Shown here: in pieces, positions 34,214 through 43,081 of the stretch | How the letters are laid out: each line of letters begins with the position of its first letter | How positions within the stretch are numbered: the first letter of the stretch is position 1 | Source: Streptomyces sp. NBC_01481 | Lineage (GTDB): Bacteria; Actinomycetota; Actinomycetes; Streptomycetales; Streptomycetaceae | Direction of reading: 5' to 3' | DNA: 64,000 nucleotides | NCBI RefSeq assembly: GCF_026339995.1 | Contig: NZ_JAPEPT010000005.1 | Location: forward strand, 62,001-126,000 | The notes under the pieces: model-generated | Database searches by the model: none | Told to the model about the DNA's origin: nothing | The model's input: the letters and a program-made list of their open reading frames with translations, nothing else | Position numbers and translations under genes: made by a program

Positions 34214-35710
34214 GTGTCGGCACAACAGACCATCCACGTGGGCGGAGAGTGGCGTGCAGCCGCCTCCGGCTCCGCGCGCGACATACTCGACCCCGCTGAC
34301 GCGACCGTGTTCGCCTCCGTCGCGGAGGGCGGGGCCGAGGACGCGGACGCCGCGGTCGCCGCCGCGCGTACCGCGTTTGACCAGGGCGAATGGCCCCGGA
34401 CTCCGGTGGCCGAGCGGGCCGCCGTGCTCAGGCGCGTCGCGGATCTGCTGCAGCGGAACCGGGAGGCGCTCGGGCAGCTGGAGAGCCGGGACGCCGGGAA
34501 GACCGTCGAAGAAGGCCGCATCGACGTCGACTGCGTCAGCGACGCCTTCCGCTACTTCGCCGACCTCGTCGTGAACGAGAGCGGCGGGAGAGTGGTGGAT
34601 GCCGGTTCGCCGGACATTCACAGCTTCGTGGTGCACGAACCAGTCGGGGTCTGTGCCCTCATCACGCCGTGGAACTACCCACTCCTTCAAGCGAGTTGGA
34701 AGATTGCCCCGGCGCTGGCCGCGGGCAACACTTTTGTGATCAAGCCGAGCGAGATCACGCCGCTGTCGACCGTCGAGCTGATCCAGCTGCTCGAGGAGGC
34801 GGGGCTGCCCGCCGGTGTGGCGAACATCGTGACCGGCCCGGGCCACACCGTCGGGGCCCGGCTCGCCGAGCATCCCGATGTGGACCTGGTGTCCTTCACC
34901 GGCGGGCTCGCCAGCGGTACGAAGGTGATGCGCGCCGCCGCCGACAGCGTCAAGAAGGTCGCTCTCGAACTCGGCGGCAAGAACCCCAACGTCGTCTTCG
35001 CGGATGCCTGCGAGAGCGACGAAGGGTTCGACACCGCCGTTGACCAGGCCTTGAACGCCGCCTTCATCCACAGCGGGCAGGTCTGCTCCGCCGGGTCCCG
35101 GCTCATCATCGAGGAATCCCTGCGCGAGCGCTTCGTCGGCGAGCTCGCCCGCCGGGCCGAGCGGATCCGCCTCGGACGCGGCACCGACGAGGGTGTCGAG
35201 TGCGGTCCCCTCGTATCCGCGCAGCAGCTCGCCAGGACCGAGGACTACGTCGCCTCCGCCCTCGCCGAGGGCGCGGTGCTGCGCTCCGGCGGGCAGCGGC
35301 CCGAAGGGGACGAGTACGCCGAGGGGTACTTCTACCGGCCCACCGTCCTCGACCAGTGCCACCGCGGCATGCGCGTCGTGCGCGAAGAGATCTTCGGGCC
35401 CGTCCTGACCGTGGAGACCTTCCGCACCGAGGACGAGGCCGTCGCCCTCGCCAACGACACCGAGTACGGGCTCGCCGGCGCGGTGTGGACCGCCGACCAG
35501 GGGCGGGCGCGGCGCGTCGCCGGGCGGCTGCGGCACGGGACCGTCTGGATCAACGACTTCCACCCCTACCTCCCGCAGGCGGAGTGGGGCGGCTTCGGAA
35601 AGAGCGGCATCGGGCGAGAGCTCGGTCCCGCCGGTCTCGCCGAGTACCGCGAGGCCAAGCACGTCTACCAGAACCTCGCCCCGCGCCCCGTGCGCTGGTT
35701 CAAGGGCTGA
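34214..35710 (+). CDS. betB: Betaine aldehyde dehydrogenase / NAD-dependent aldehyde dehydrogenase
   Basis: Oxidises betaine aldehyde to glycine betaine with NAD(P), the second step of choline oxidation. The 498-residue protein has the full aldehyde dehydrogenase set: ITPWNYPLLQ, KPSEITPLS, the glycine motif FTGGLASG, the general base Glu in ELGGKNP (about residue 255) and the nucleophile Cys in SGQVCSAGSR (about residue 292), then EEIFGPVL. GTG 34214 is the start. Substrate assignment rests mainly on its neighbours: a GMC choline dehydrogenase 27 bp downstream and an OpuA-type betaine importer after it. On its own it could be another amino-aldehyde dehydrogenase. Confidence 0.85.
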   Translation: MSAQQTIHVGGEWRAAASGSARDILDPADATVFASVAEGGAEDADAAVAAARTAFDQGEWPRTPVAERAAVLRRVADLLQRNREALGQLESRDAGKTVEEGRIDVDCVSDAFRYFADLVVNESGGRVVDAGSPDIHSFVVHEPVGVCALITPWNYPLLQASWKIAPALAAGNTFVIKPSEITPLSTVELIQLLEEAGLPAGVANIVTGPGHTVGARLAEHPDVDLVSFTGGLASGTKVMRAAADSVKKVALELGGKNPNVVFADACESDEGFDTAVDQALNAAFIHSGQVCSAGSRLIIEESLRERFVGELARRAERIRLGRGTDEGVECGPLVSAQQLARTEDYVASALAEGAVLRSGGQRPEGDEYAEGYFYRPTVLDQCHRGMRVVREEIFGPVLTVETFRTEDEAVALANDTEYGLAGAVWTADQGRARRVAGRLRHGTVWINDFHPYLPQAEWGGFGKSGIGRELGPAGLAEYREAKHVYQNLAPRPVRWFKG

Positions 35711-35737
35711 GCCAGGGCTGAGTTGGAGAACGAACAC

Positions 35738-37273
35738 ATGACCACGTACGACTATGTCGTCGTCGGAGGCGGCACAGCCGGATCGGTGATCGCATCCCGG
35801 CTCACCGAGAACCCGGACGTCACCGTCGCCGTCATCGAGGGCGGCCCGAGCGATGTCGGTCGCGACGACGTCCTGACCCTGCGGCGCTGGATGGGGCTGC
35901 TCGGCGGCGAACTCGACTACGACTACCCCACCACCGAGCAGCCGCGCGGCAACTCCCACATCCGGCACAGCCGTGCCCGTGTGCTGGGCGGCTGCTCGTC
36001 CCACAACACCCTCATCGCCTTCCGGCCACTGCCGTCCGACTGGGACGAGTGGGCGGCGGCCGGGGCCGACGGCTGGGACGCGGCCGCCATGGACCCGTAC
36101 TTCGACCGGCTGCGGAACAACATCGTCACGGTCGACGAGAAGGACCGCAACGCCATCGCACGCGACTTCGTCGACGCGGCCCACAGCGCGCTCTCCGTCC
36201 CGCGCGTCGAGGGCTTCAACAACAAGCCCTTCCACGAAGGCGTCGGTTTCTTCGACCTCGCGTACCACCCGGAGAACAACAAGCGGTCCTCCGCCTCGGT
36301 CGCGTATCTGCACCCCTTCCTCGACCGCCCGAACCTCCACATCGCCCTGGAGACCTGGGCGTACAAGCTGGAGCTCGAGGGCACCCGGGCGACCGGCGTG
36401 CACGTGCGGACCAAGGAAGGTGAGGAGCGGGTCGTCCGTGCCCGGCGCGAAGTGCTCGTCTGCGCGGGCGCGGTGGACACCCCGCGGCTGCTGCTGCACT
36501 CCGGCATCGGACCGCGCGCCGACCTGGAAGCTCTCGGCATTCCGGTCGTGCACGATCTGCCGGGCGTCGGCGAGAACCTGCTCGACCATCCGGAGTCGGT
36601 GATCGTCTGGGAGACGCACGGACCGATCCCCGAGAACTCGGCGATGGACAGCGACGCGGGTTTGTTCGTACAGCGCGATCCGGACGCGCTGGGGCCCGAC
36701 CTGATGTTCCACTTCTACCAAATACCGTTCACCGACAACCCGGAGCGGCTGGGCTATGAGCGGCTGGCGCACGGGGTGTCGATGACGCCGAACATCCCCA
36801 AGCCGCGCAGCCGCGGCCGGTTGTATCTGACCAGCGCTGATCCTGATGTGAAGCCCGCGCTGGACTTCCGTTACTTCACGGACGAGGACGACTACGACGG
36901 CCGGACCCTCGTCGACGGGATCAAGCTCGCCCGCGAGATCGCCCGGGCCCAGCCGCTGGCGGGCTGGCTGAAGCGGGAGGTCTGCCCGGGGCCCGAGGTC
37001 ACCTCCGACGAGGCGATCAGCGAGTACGCGCGCAAGGTCGCGCACACCGTCTACCACCCGGCCGGCACCTGCCGGATGGGTGCGACGACCGATGAACTCG
37101 CGGTAGTGGAACCGGACTTGAGGATCCGGGGACTCGACGGCATCCGTATCGCCGACGCGTCCGTCTTCCCGACCATGCCCGCCGTGAACCCGATGATCGG
37201 GGTCCTGATGGTGGGAGAGAAATGCGCCGAGCTGCTTGCGGCGGCGTCCGACGAGAGGGGTGAACTCCGATGA
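35738..37273 (+). CDS. betA: GMC family choline dehydrogenase
   Basis: An FAD-dependent alcohol oxidoreductase expected to oxidise choline to betaine aldehyde. The 511-residue protein begins YDYVVVGGGTAGSVIASRL (Rossmann FAD loop), has the GMC signature ARVLGGCSSHNTLIA and the second signature CAGAVDTPRLLLHSGIG, and the catalytic His in HPAGTCRMG with the final NPMIGVLMVGEKCAELL. ATG 35738 is preferred over an upstream in-frame TTG because GGAG lies nine bases before it. It overlaps the ABC ATPase start by four bases, tying oxidation to betaine import. Other GMC alcohols are possible substrates. Confidence 0.85.
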   Translation: MTTYDYVVVGGGTAGSVIASRLTENPDVTVAVIEGGPSDVGRDDVLTLRRWMGLLGGELDYDYPTTEQPRGNSHIRHSRARVLGGCSSHNTLIAFRPLPSDWDEWAAAGADGWDAAAMDPYFDRLRNNIVTVDEKDRNAIARDFVDAAHSALSVPRVEGFNNKPFHEGVGFFDLAYHPENNKRSSASVAYLHPFLDRPNLHIALETWAYKLELEGTRATGVHVRTKEGEERVVRARREVLVCAGAVDTPRLLLHSGIGPRADLEALGIPVVHDLPGVGENLLDHPESVIVWETHGPIPENSAMDSDAGLFVQRDPDALGPDLMFHFYQIPFTDNPERLGYERLAHGVSMTPNIPKPRSRGRLYLTSADPDVKPALDFRYFTDEDDYDGRTLVDGIKLAREIARAQPLAGWLKREVCPGPEVTSDEAISEYARKVAHTVYHPAGTCRMGATTDELAVVEPDLRIRGLDGIRIADASVFPTMPAVNPMIGVLMVGEKCAELLAAASDERGELR

Positions 37274-38427
37274 AGTCCGAAGCAGTGGACAAGACCGCGA
37301 ACGTGACCGTGAACGAGACGGTGGACGAGGCGGTGGACGTGGACGTGACGAAGAAGGCCGCCGACGACAGTGCGCCGCCCGTCTTCTCCGTACGCGACTT
37401 GTGGAAGGTCTTCGGCCCGAAGGCGGGGCGCATCCCCGGCGACGCCGAACTCGGCGCGCTCAGTCCGGCCGAGCTGCGCGCCCGTACCGGCTGCACCGCC
37501 GCCGTGCGCGACGTCTCCTTCGATGTGCACAAGGGCGAGGTCTTCGTCGTCATGGGCCTCTCCGGCTCCGGCAAGTCGACCCTCGTACGCTGTCTGACCC
37601 GGCTGATCGAGCCGACGTCCGGGGGGATCGCCATCGACGGCGAGGACGTGCTCTCCATGGACACGGCCCGGCTGCGCGAACTGCGCCGCCGCCGCGCGTC
37701 CATGGTCTTCCAGCACTTCGGCCTGCTGCCGCACCGCTCCGTGCTCGACAACGTCGCCTACGGCCTGGAGATCCAGGGCCTCGGCAAGGCCGCGCGCCGG
37801 GCCAAGGCGGCCGAGGTCGTCGCCAAGGTCGGGCTCGAAGGACTCGAGCACCGCAGGCCGGGCCAGCTGTCCGGCGGTCAGCAGCAGCGTGTCGGGCTCG
37901 CCCGCGCGCTCGCCGTCGACCCCGAAGTGCTGCTCTTCGACGAGCCGTTCAGCGCGCTCGACCCGCTGATCCGGCGCGACATGCAGGAGGAGGTCATCCG
38001 GCTGCACCGCGAGGAGGGCCGGACGATGATCTTCATCACGCACGATCTGAGCGAGGCGCTGAAGCTGGGCGACCGTATCGCGCTGATGCGGGACGGGCGG
38101 ATCGTGCAACTGGGCACGCCGGAGGAGATCGTCGGCTCGCCCGCCGACGACTACGTACGGGACTTCGTCCGCGATGTGCCGCGCGAGCAGGTGATGACCG
38201 TGCGCACCGCCATGCGCCCGGCGGACGGCGGCGAGGCGGACGCGGGACCGGCGATCGCTCCCGACGCGACGGTCTTCGAGGCGATCGAGGCCGTGGCCCG
38301 CACGGGGTCCCCCGTCCGGGTCATGGAGGCGGGCCGCTGCGTGGGCGTCGTGGACCACGCGGGTCTGCTGAACGTGGTGGCGGGTCTGGACCGCGGCGCG
38401 CATACCGACAAGGCGGTGGTCGCATGA
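37270..38427 (+). CDS. opuAA: Glycine betaine/proline ABC transporter ATP-binding protein
   Basis: The ATPase of an OpuA/ProU-type importer of compatible solutes. The 385-residue protein has Walker A GLSGSGKST (about residue 97), Q-loop VFQHFGLLPH, signature LSGGQQQR (about 200), Walker B VLLFDEPFSALDP and the switch His in ITHDLSEA. A C-terminal tail (about 310-380) resembles a CBS module, as in OpuAA, which senses ionic strength. The first 35 residues are Val/Asp/Glu-rich and not conserved. It overlaps the GMC gene before it and the permease gene after it by four bases each. Confidence 0.93.
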   Translation: MKSEAVDKTANVTVNETVDEAVDVDVTKKAADDSAPPVFSVRDLWKVFGPKAGRIPGDAELGALSPAELRARTGCTAAVRDVSFDVHKGEVFVVMGLSGSGKSTLVRCLTRLIEPTSGGIAIDGEDVLSMDTARLRELRRRRASMVFQHFGLLPHRSVLDNVAYGLEIQGLGKAARRAKAAEVVAKVGLEGLEHRRPGQLSGGQQQRVGLARALAVDPEVLLFDEPFSALDPLIRRDMQEEVIRLHREEGRTMIFITHDLSEALKLGDRIALMRDGRIVQLGTPEEIVGSPADDYVRDFVRDVPREQVMTVRTAMRPADGGEADAGPAIAPDATVFEAIEAVARTGSPVRVMEAGRCVGVVDHAGLLNVVAGLDRGAHTDKAVVA

Positions 38428-40373
38428 CGGCCGTCGCCACCGCCCCCGCCAAGGAAACGCCCGCACTGCGCTCCCTTCTGAAGAACCCCTTCCAGCGCAA
38501 GCTGCTGGCGCTGGGCCTCGCCGCGCTGGTACTCGTACCCGTCGGCATCGCCCTGTGGGGCAGCGGGAGCTGGCCCGCCGGGCTGACCGTCGATGTCTCG
38601 GGTCCCCTCGACGACGCCAACAAGTGGGTCATCGACAACCGTGACACCCACCCCCTCTTCCTCTACTTCCTGCTCCACTTCTCCAACACCGCCACCGAAG
38701 CGGTCGACGCCGTCTACGGCTTCCTGGACTCCATGGGCTGGCTGGGCGTCATGGTCGCCGGGGTGCTGTTCGCCTGGCGGGCCGCCGGGCTCGGGCGGCG
38801 GGGGATCAAGGTGGCGGCCACCGCGTTCGGGGCGTTCGCCGTCTGCGGGCTGCTCGGGATGTGGGACGCCACGCTGATCACCATCGCGCTGATGGTGGTC
38901 TCCGTGGCGTGCGCCGCCCTGCTGGGCGTTCTGATCGGGCTCGCGGCCGGGCTGTCCGCGCGCGTCGACCGGGTGCTGCGGCCGGTGCTCGACACCATGC
39001 AGGTGCTGCCCGCGTTCGCGTATCTGCTGCCGTTCGTGCTGGTCTTCGGGACCGGCACGCCCGCCGCGCTGTTCTGCACGGTCATCTACGCCGCCCCGCC
39101 CATGGCCCGCCTCACGGCGCTCGGGCTGCGCGGCGCCGATCCGGCCGTACTGGAGGCCTCGGCGTCGCTCGGCGCGAGCGGCTGGCAGCGACTGCGGACC
39201 GCGCGGCTCCCGCTCGCCCGCAAGCAGATGCTGCTTGGTCTCAACCAGACGATCATGATGGCGCTCTCGATGGTCGTCATCGCGGCGCTCGTCGGGGCCG
39301 GCGGCCTGGGCGAAGCGGTGTACTCGGCGCTGTCCACGGTCGACGTCGGCAAGGCGCTCGCCGCGGGTATCCCGATCGTGCTGATCGCGATCTGGCTGGA
39401 CCGTACGACGGCGGCCGCGGGCGACCGTATCGGCGAAGGCACTCCCGGCGGCGGGCTGCTGCACGGCCGCTCGGCCTGGGCCCTGGTGCTCGGGGGCGTC
39501 ATTGCCGCCGCGCTGGGCGGCCTCGCCATCGGCAGGGCCTGGCCGGAGGGCTGGACGTACGACATCTCCTCGCCCGTCAACAAGGCGCAGGAGTGGATCA
39601 CCGAGAACCTCACCTTCACCGAGGTCTGGTCGAGCGAGTTCACCCTCTGGATCCTCAACCCCCTGCGCGACGCCCTGGTCTGGCTCCCCTGGTGGTCGCT
39701 CCTGCTGCTGGTCGCGGCCGTCGCCTGGCTGGTCGGCACCTGGGCGACCGCGCTCACCGCCACGCTGTCGATGGGCGCGATCGGCGTCCTCGGGGTGTGG
39801 GGGAAGTCCCTGGACACGCTCTCGCAGGTGCTCGCGGCGCTCGTGCTCACGCTGGCGCTCGGTGTGCTCGCGGGCATCTTCTGCGCGCGGGCCGGGCGGC
39901 TCGAACGCTGGCTGCGGCCGGTACTCGACGCGATGCAGACGATGCCGCAGTTCGTGTATCTCATCCCGGTGGTCGCGCTGTTCGGTGTCACCCGCGCCTC
40001 GGCGATCATCGCGGCCGTCGTGTACGCGCTGCCCGCCGTCGTGCGCATCACGACCCAGGGCCTGCGCGAGGTCGACCCGGCCGCGCTGGAGGCCTCCCGC
40101 TCGCTGGGTGCCTCGACCCGCCAGCAACTCCTCCAAGTCCAGCTGCCCCTGGCCCGCCCGGCACTGCAACTGGCCGTCAACCAGGGCGTCGTGCTGGTGC
40201 TGGCGGTGGTCGTCGTCGGCGGCCTGGTCGGCGGCGGAGCCCTCGGCTACGACGTCGTCAAGGGCCTGTCCCGCGGCGATATGGGCATCGGCATGACCGC
40301 CGGAGTCGCGATCGTCTGCCTGGGTCTCGTACTGGACCGGATCACGCAGCCCGCAGCCCGCAAGACCGACTGA
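38424..40373 (+). CDS. opuAB: Glycine betaine ABC transporter permease, two fused domains
   Basis: A 649-residue membrane protein made of two complete MetI-like permease domains in one chain (roughly residues 140-325 and 450-640). The first contains VLPAFAYLLPFVLVFGTG and the EAA-type loop LEASASLGASGWQRLRTARLPLAR; the second contains TMPQFVYLIPVVALFGV and LEASRSLGASTRQQLLQVQLPLARPA. Each domain thus has its own contact loop for the ATPase. In most OpuA systems one permease gene forms a homodimer, so here the dimer is fused. It couples to OpuAA by a four-base overlap and is followed by the binding-protein gene. Confidence 0.92.
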   Translation: MTAVATAPAKETPALRSLLKNPFQRKLLALGLAALVLVPVGIALWGSGSWPAGLTVDVSGPLDDANKWVIDNRDTHPLFLYFLLHFSNTATEAVDAVYGFLDSMGWLGVMVAGVLFAWRAAGLGRRGIKVAATAFGAFAVCGLLGMWDATLITIALMVVSVACAALLGVLIGLAAGLSARVDRVLRPVLDTMQVLPAFAYLLPFVLVFGTGTPAALFCTVIYAAPPMARLTALGLRGADPAVLEASASLGASGWQRLRTARLPLARKQMLLGLNQTIMMALSMVVIAALVGAGGLGEAVYSALSTVDVGKALAAGIPIVLIAIWLDRTTAAAGDRIGEGTPGGGLLHGRSAWALVLGGVIAAALGGLAIGRAWPEGWTYDISSPVNKAQEWITENLTFTEVWSSEFTLWILNPLRDALVWLPWWSLLLLVAAVAWLVGTWATALTATLSMGAIGVLGVWGKSLDTLSQVLAALVLTLALGVLAGIFCARAGRLERWLRPVLDAMQTMPQFVYLIPVVALFGVTRASAIIAAVVYALPAVVRITTQGLREVDPAALEASRSLGASTRQQLLQVQLPLARPALQLAVNQGVVLVLAVVVVGGLVGGGALGYDVVKGLSRGDMGIGMTAGVAIVCLGLVLDRITQPAARKTD

Positions 40374-40409
40374 ACCCCGTCCCTCAGTAACAGGAGCAAG
40401 AGAAGCACC

Positions 40410-41363
40410 ATGCGCATTCTTCGAACCACCACTGCTGTCATCGGCGCCCTCGGCGTCCTCACCCTCAGCGCGTGCGGCGCCGCGGAGACCGGAAAGAAGG
40501 ACGCGGTCGGCGGCGACAAGACCGTGAAGCTGACCGTCCCCTCCTGGGTCGGCGCCCAGGCCAACACCGCCGTCGCCGGGTACATCCTGAAGAAGGAGCT
40601 GGGCTACACCGTCAAGACCCAGCAGATGGGCGAGGTTCTCGCCTGGGACGCGCTCTCCAAGGGCGACATAGACGCGATCATGGAGGACTGGGGTCACCCC
40701 AAGGAGGAGAAGCAGTACCTGACGACGAAGAAGACCGTCGTCAAGGGCGGCGACCTCGGCGTGACCGGGCACATCGGCTGGTACGTGCCGAAGTACTTCG
40801 CGGACAAGCACCCCGACGTCACGGACTACAAGAACCTCAACAAGTACGCCAAGGACTTCAAGACCGGCGAGAGTGGTGACAAGGGCGAGATCCTGGAGGG
40901 CTCCCCGGACTACGTCACCAACGACGATGCGCTCATCAAGAACCTGAAGCTGGATCTGAAGACCAACTACTCGGGTTCCGAGGCCGCACAGATCACCGCG
41001 ATCAAGAAGTACGCGAAGGAGCAGAAGCCCTTCCTGACGTACTGGTGGACCCCGCAGTGGCTGAACGCGCAGGTCGACATGGTCGAGGTCAAGCTGCCGG
41101 AGTACAAGGCGGGCTGTGACGCGGACCCGAAGAAGATCGCGTGCGCGTACCCGAACACCCCGCTGCAGAAGTACCTCAACGCGGACTTCGCCAAGAACGG
41201 CGGCGAGGCGGCCGAGTTCCTGAAGAAGTTCAAGTGGACGACCGAGCAGCAGAACGAGGTCGCCCTGATGATCGCGGGCGAGAAGATGTCGCCGGAGGCG
41301 GCGGCCGAGAAGTGGGTCAAGGCGAACGAGGCGACGTGGAAGGCGTGGCTCCCGAAGAAGTGA
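40410..41363 (+). CDS. opuAC: Glycine betaine-binding lipoprotein of the ABC importer
   Basis: The extracellular binding protein that delivers glycine betaine or a related solute to the OpuAA/OpuAB pump. The 317-residue precursor has a lipoprotein signal peptide with the lipobox LSAC (Cys22). The body is of OpuAC type (VPSWVGAQANTAVAGYILKK, WDALSKGDIDAIMEDWGHP) with aromatic residues typical of a betaine box (LTYWWTPQW). The start has AGGAG 15 bases upstream and AGAAG close to it. It ends the operon betB-betA-opuAA-opuAB-opuAC. Choline rather than betaine could be the ligand, as the operon also oxidises choline. Confidence 0.92.
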   Translation: MRILRTTTAVIGALGVLTLSACGAAETGKKDAVGGDKTVKLTVPSWVGAQANTAVAGYILKKELGYTVKTQQMGEVLAWDALSKGDIDAIMEDWGHPKEEKQYLTTKKTVVKGGDLGVTGHIGWYVPKYFADKHPDVTDYKNLNKYAKDFKTGESGDKGEILEGSPDYVTNDDALIKNLKLDLKTNYSGSEAAQITAIKKYAKEQKPFLTYWWTPQWLNAQVDMVEVKLPEYKAGCDADPKKIACAYPNTPLQKYLNADFAKNGGEAAEFLKKFKWTTEQQNEVALMIAGEKMSPEAAAEKWVKANEATWKAWLPKK

Positions 41364-41426
41364 CCCGAGCTCTGAGTCTGCTCAACTCGCTTGAGTGAAC
41401 GGGGGTTCGCGGATGAAGATCCATAC

Positions 41427-41750
41427 ATGTTCTTCGGATCCGGCAAGCGCGAACTCACCGTACTCGTTGTGCGTGACGCGGACGGCATTCTCGATGCCGT
41501 CCGCGCCGCGCTGTCCACGGCCACCCCGGAGGAACGCCCCGGCCTGGAGCGCGCCGCCGCGATCATCGCCGAGGCGTCGGAAGCCTCCGCCGCCGAACTG
41601 CGCGGCCGGTGGGTGCGCCAGCAGCTCGACGCGGCGGGCATCAAGGGCCCGGCCTACTCGATCCCCGCGCTCAAGGCCCTGCGCCAGGCGCAGCCGGGGC
41701 TGAGCCTGCTGGCGGCGGTGGAGTTCGCGAAGGAGGCGGACGCGGGGTGA
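41427..41750 (+). CDS. Hypothetical protein of 107 residues
   Basis: A small acidic-to-neutral protein beginning MFFGSGKRELTVLVVRDADG, with Ala/Arg-rich helices and no signal or membrane segment. The frame opens at TTG 41391, but ATG 41427 is the first ATG and fits an ordinary start; its ribosome site is weak. It follows the betaine importer by 63 bp on the same strand and is followed by a compact hairpin (41751-41769) that probably terminates the transcript. No family is recognised. Confidence 0.65.
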   Translation: MFFGSGKRELTVLVVRDADGILDAVRAALSTATPEERPGLERAAAIIAEASEASAAELRGRWVRQQLDAAGIKGPAYSIPALKALRQAQPGLSLLAAVEFAKEADAG

Positions 41751-41987
41751 CCGGGGGCTCCGCCCCCGGACCCCCGCGCCTCAATCGCCGGCGGGGCTGG
41801 GTGTGCGGCTCTGCCGCACATTCAGCCCGTCCGGCGTTTGAGGACATGCGGCCGAAGGTCGCATCCGGGGTAACCGGGGGCGGAGCCCCCGATCCGCGCC
41901 GCGAAGCGGGCGCAGGGGGTCTGGGGGCTTGCCCCCGGTTCGGGAAGGGGCGGGTAGGGGAACAGGCCCGCCGCAGGCGCCCCACGC
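41751..41987. repeat. Palindromic intergenic repeat block, copy 2
   Basis: The block starts with CCGGGGGC-TCC-GCCCCCGG (41751-41769), a terminator-like hairpin. Bases 41824-41864 are the exact reverse complement of 8020-8060, and 41948-41978 match the reverse complement of 7949-7979 with one mismatch. Further GGGGGC-GGA-GCCCCC hairpins lie near 41880-41894. No gene is seen. The IS481 element is inserted at the right edge of this block. Confidence 0.75.
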
Positions 41988-41993
41988 CCTAGT
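41988..41993. repeat. Left copy of IS target duplication (CCTAGT)
   Basis: CCTAGT flanks the left inverted repeat and recurs at 43076-43081. It is of the NCTAGN type known for IS481 insertion. Confidence 0.85.
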
Positions 41994-43075
41994 TGTATTG
42001 ATCACGAGCGTTGTTAACAGTGGTGGGTCTTGATCATGGCGAAGACCTCCGGTGTGGTGGAGGTGTCTAGGCTCCACACCACGCACGGAGGTCTTCGTGT
42101 CCCACCGTAATGCCCGGCTGACTGTCTTCGGGAGGCGGCTGCTGGTCGAACGTGTCCTGGCTGGCAGTCCGGTTGCTCATGTGGCGGCCGAGATGGGTGT
42201 CTCGCGGCCGACCGCTCACAAGTGGATGCGTCGGTGGCGGACGGAGGGCGAGGCGGGTCTGCACGACCGCTCCAGCCGGCCGCATACGACCCCGCACCGC
42301 ACAGCGCCCGAGGTGGAGGCCCGTGTCTGTGAGCTGCGGCAGGCCCGCAAGCTGGGCCCGGCCCGCATCGGCCCCATCATCGGGCTACCCGCCTCTACCG
42401 TGCACCGCATCCTGACCCGGCACGGCTTGCACCGGCTGGCCTGGCTGGACCGGCCGACCGGCGAGCCGATCCGCCGCTACGAGCGGGCCCGGCCGGGTGA
42501 GCTGGTCCATGTCGACATCAAGAAGCTCGGCAACATCCCCGACGGCGGAGGGTGGCGCACGGTCGGCAGGGCAGCCGGCGACCGCAACCGGCAGGCCACC
42601 ACCGACCAGCGCAAGAGCTGCAAGCCGGTGATCGGCTACAGCTACATCCACTCCGCCGTCGACGACCACTCCCGCCTCGCCTACAGCGAGGTCCTGGCCG
42701 ACGAGCGCAAGGAGACCGCCGTGGCCTTCTGGCAGCGGGCCCACGCCTTCTTCACCGGCCACGGCATCACCGTCGAACGGGTGCTGACCGACAACGGCTC
42801 CTGCTACAAGTCGTTTCTCTGGCGGGACACCCTGTCCGCAGCAGGGATCGCGCACAAGCGCATCCGGCCCTACCGGCCGCAGACCAATGGCAAGGTCGAA
42901 CGCTTCAACCGCACCCTGCTCGACGAATGGGCCTACCTGCGGCCCTACACCAGCAACACCGAACGGACCGCAGCCCTGGCAGACTTCCTCCACACCTACA
43001 ACCACCACCGCTGCCACACCGCACTCGAAGGCAAGCCACCCATCAGCCGCGTAAACAACCCTGCAGGCCAATACA
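41994..43075 (+). mobile_element. IS481-family insertion sequence, complete
   Basis: A 1082-bp element. The left end TGTATTG-N8-(C)GTTGTT-A-AC (from 41994) and the right end, read inward as TGTATTG-N8-(G)GTTGTT-T-AC (from 43075), form terminal inverted repeats with a variable middle. It carries one transposase gene and is flanked by the 6-bp direct repeat CCTAGT. Intact ends, intact gene and a perfect duplication point to a recent, potentially mobile insertion. It sits exactly at the 3' end of the PEP-mutase-like gene without damaging it. Confidence 0.9.
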
Positions 43076-43080
43076 CCTAG
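42097..43080 (+). CDS. IS481 family transposase (DDE)
   Basis: A 327-residue transposase with an N-terminal helix-turn-helix (VAAEMGVSRPTAHKWMRRWR, about residues 28-50) and an rve-type integrase core. The DDE triad is visible as Asp in HVDIKKLGN, Asp in VLTDNGSCYKS and Glu in GKVERFNRTLLDEW. GTG 42097 gives MSHRNARLT, the usual IS481 start. The element does not carry the stop codon: the last Thr codon straddles the right boundary and the TAG stop (43078-43080) lies in the duplicated target CCTAGT. The frame is intact, so the enzyme is likely functional. Confidence 0.95.
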   Translation: MSHRNARLTVFGRRLLVERVLAGSPVAHVAAEMGVSRPTAHKWMRRWRTEGEAGLHDRSSRPHTTPHRTAPEVEARVCELRQARKLGPARIGPIIGLPASTVHRILTRHGLHRLAWLDRPTGEPIRRYERARPGELVHVDIKKLGNIPDGGGWRTVGRAAGDRNRQATTDQRKSCKPVIGYSYIHSAVDDHSRLAYSEVLADERKETAVAFWQRAHAFFTGHGITVERVLTDNGSCYKSFLWRDTLSAAGIAHKRIRPYRPQTNGKVERFNRTLLDEWAYLRPYTSNTERTAALADFLHTYNHHRCHTALEGKPPISRVNNPAGQYT

Positions 43081-43081
43081 T
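43076..43081. repeat. Right copy of IS target duplication (CCTAGT)
   Basis: Its palindromic CTAG provides the TAG stop for the transposase on the plus strand and the TAG stop for the PEP-mutase-like gene on the minus strand. Confidence 0.85.

Noticed and set aside
32645..37057. 1470-residue minus-strand ORF spanning mdh to the GMC gene
   Set aside because: It is antisense to three recognised enzymes; no motif or ribosome site supports it.
38151..40811. 886-residue minus-strand ORF over the betaine permease
   Set aside because: Shadow frame of the permease and ATPase genes, with low-complexity Arg/Gly/Asp content.
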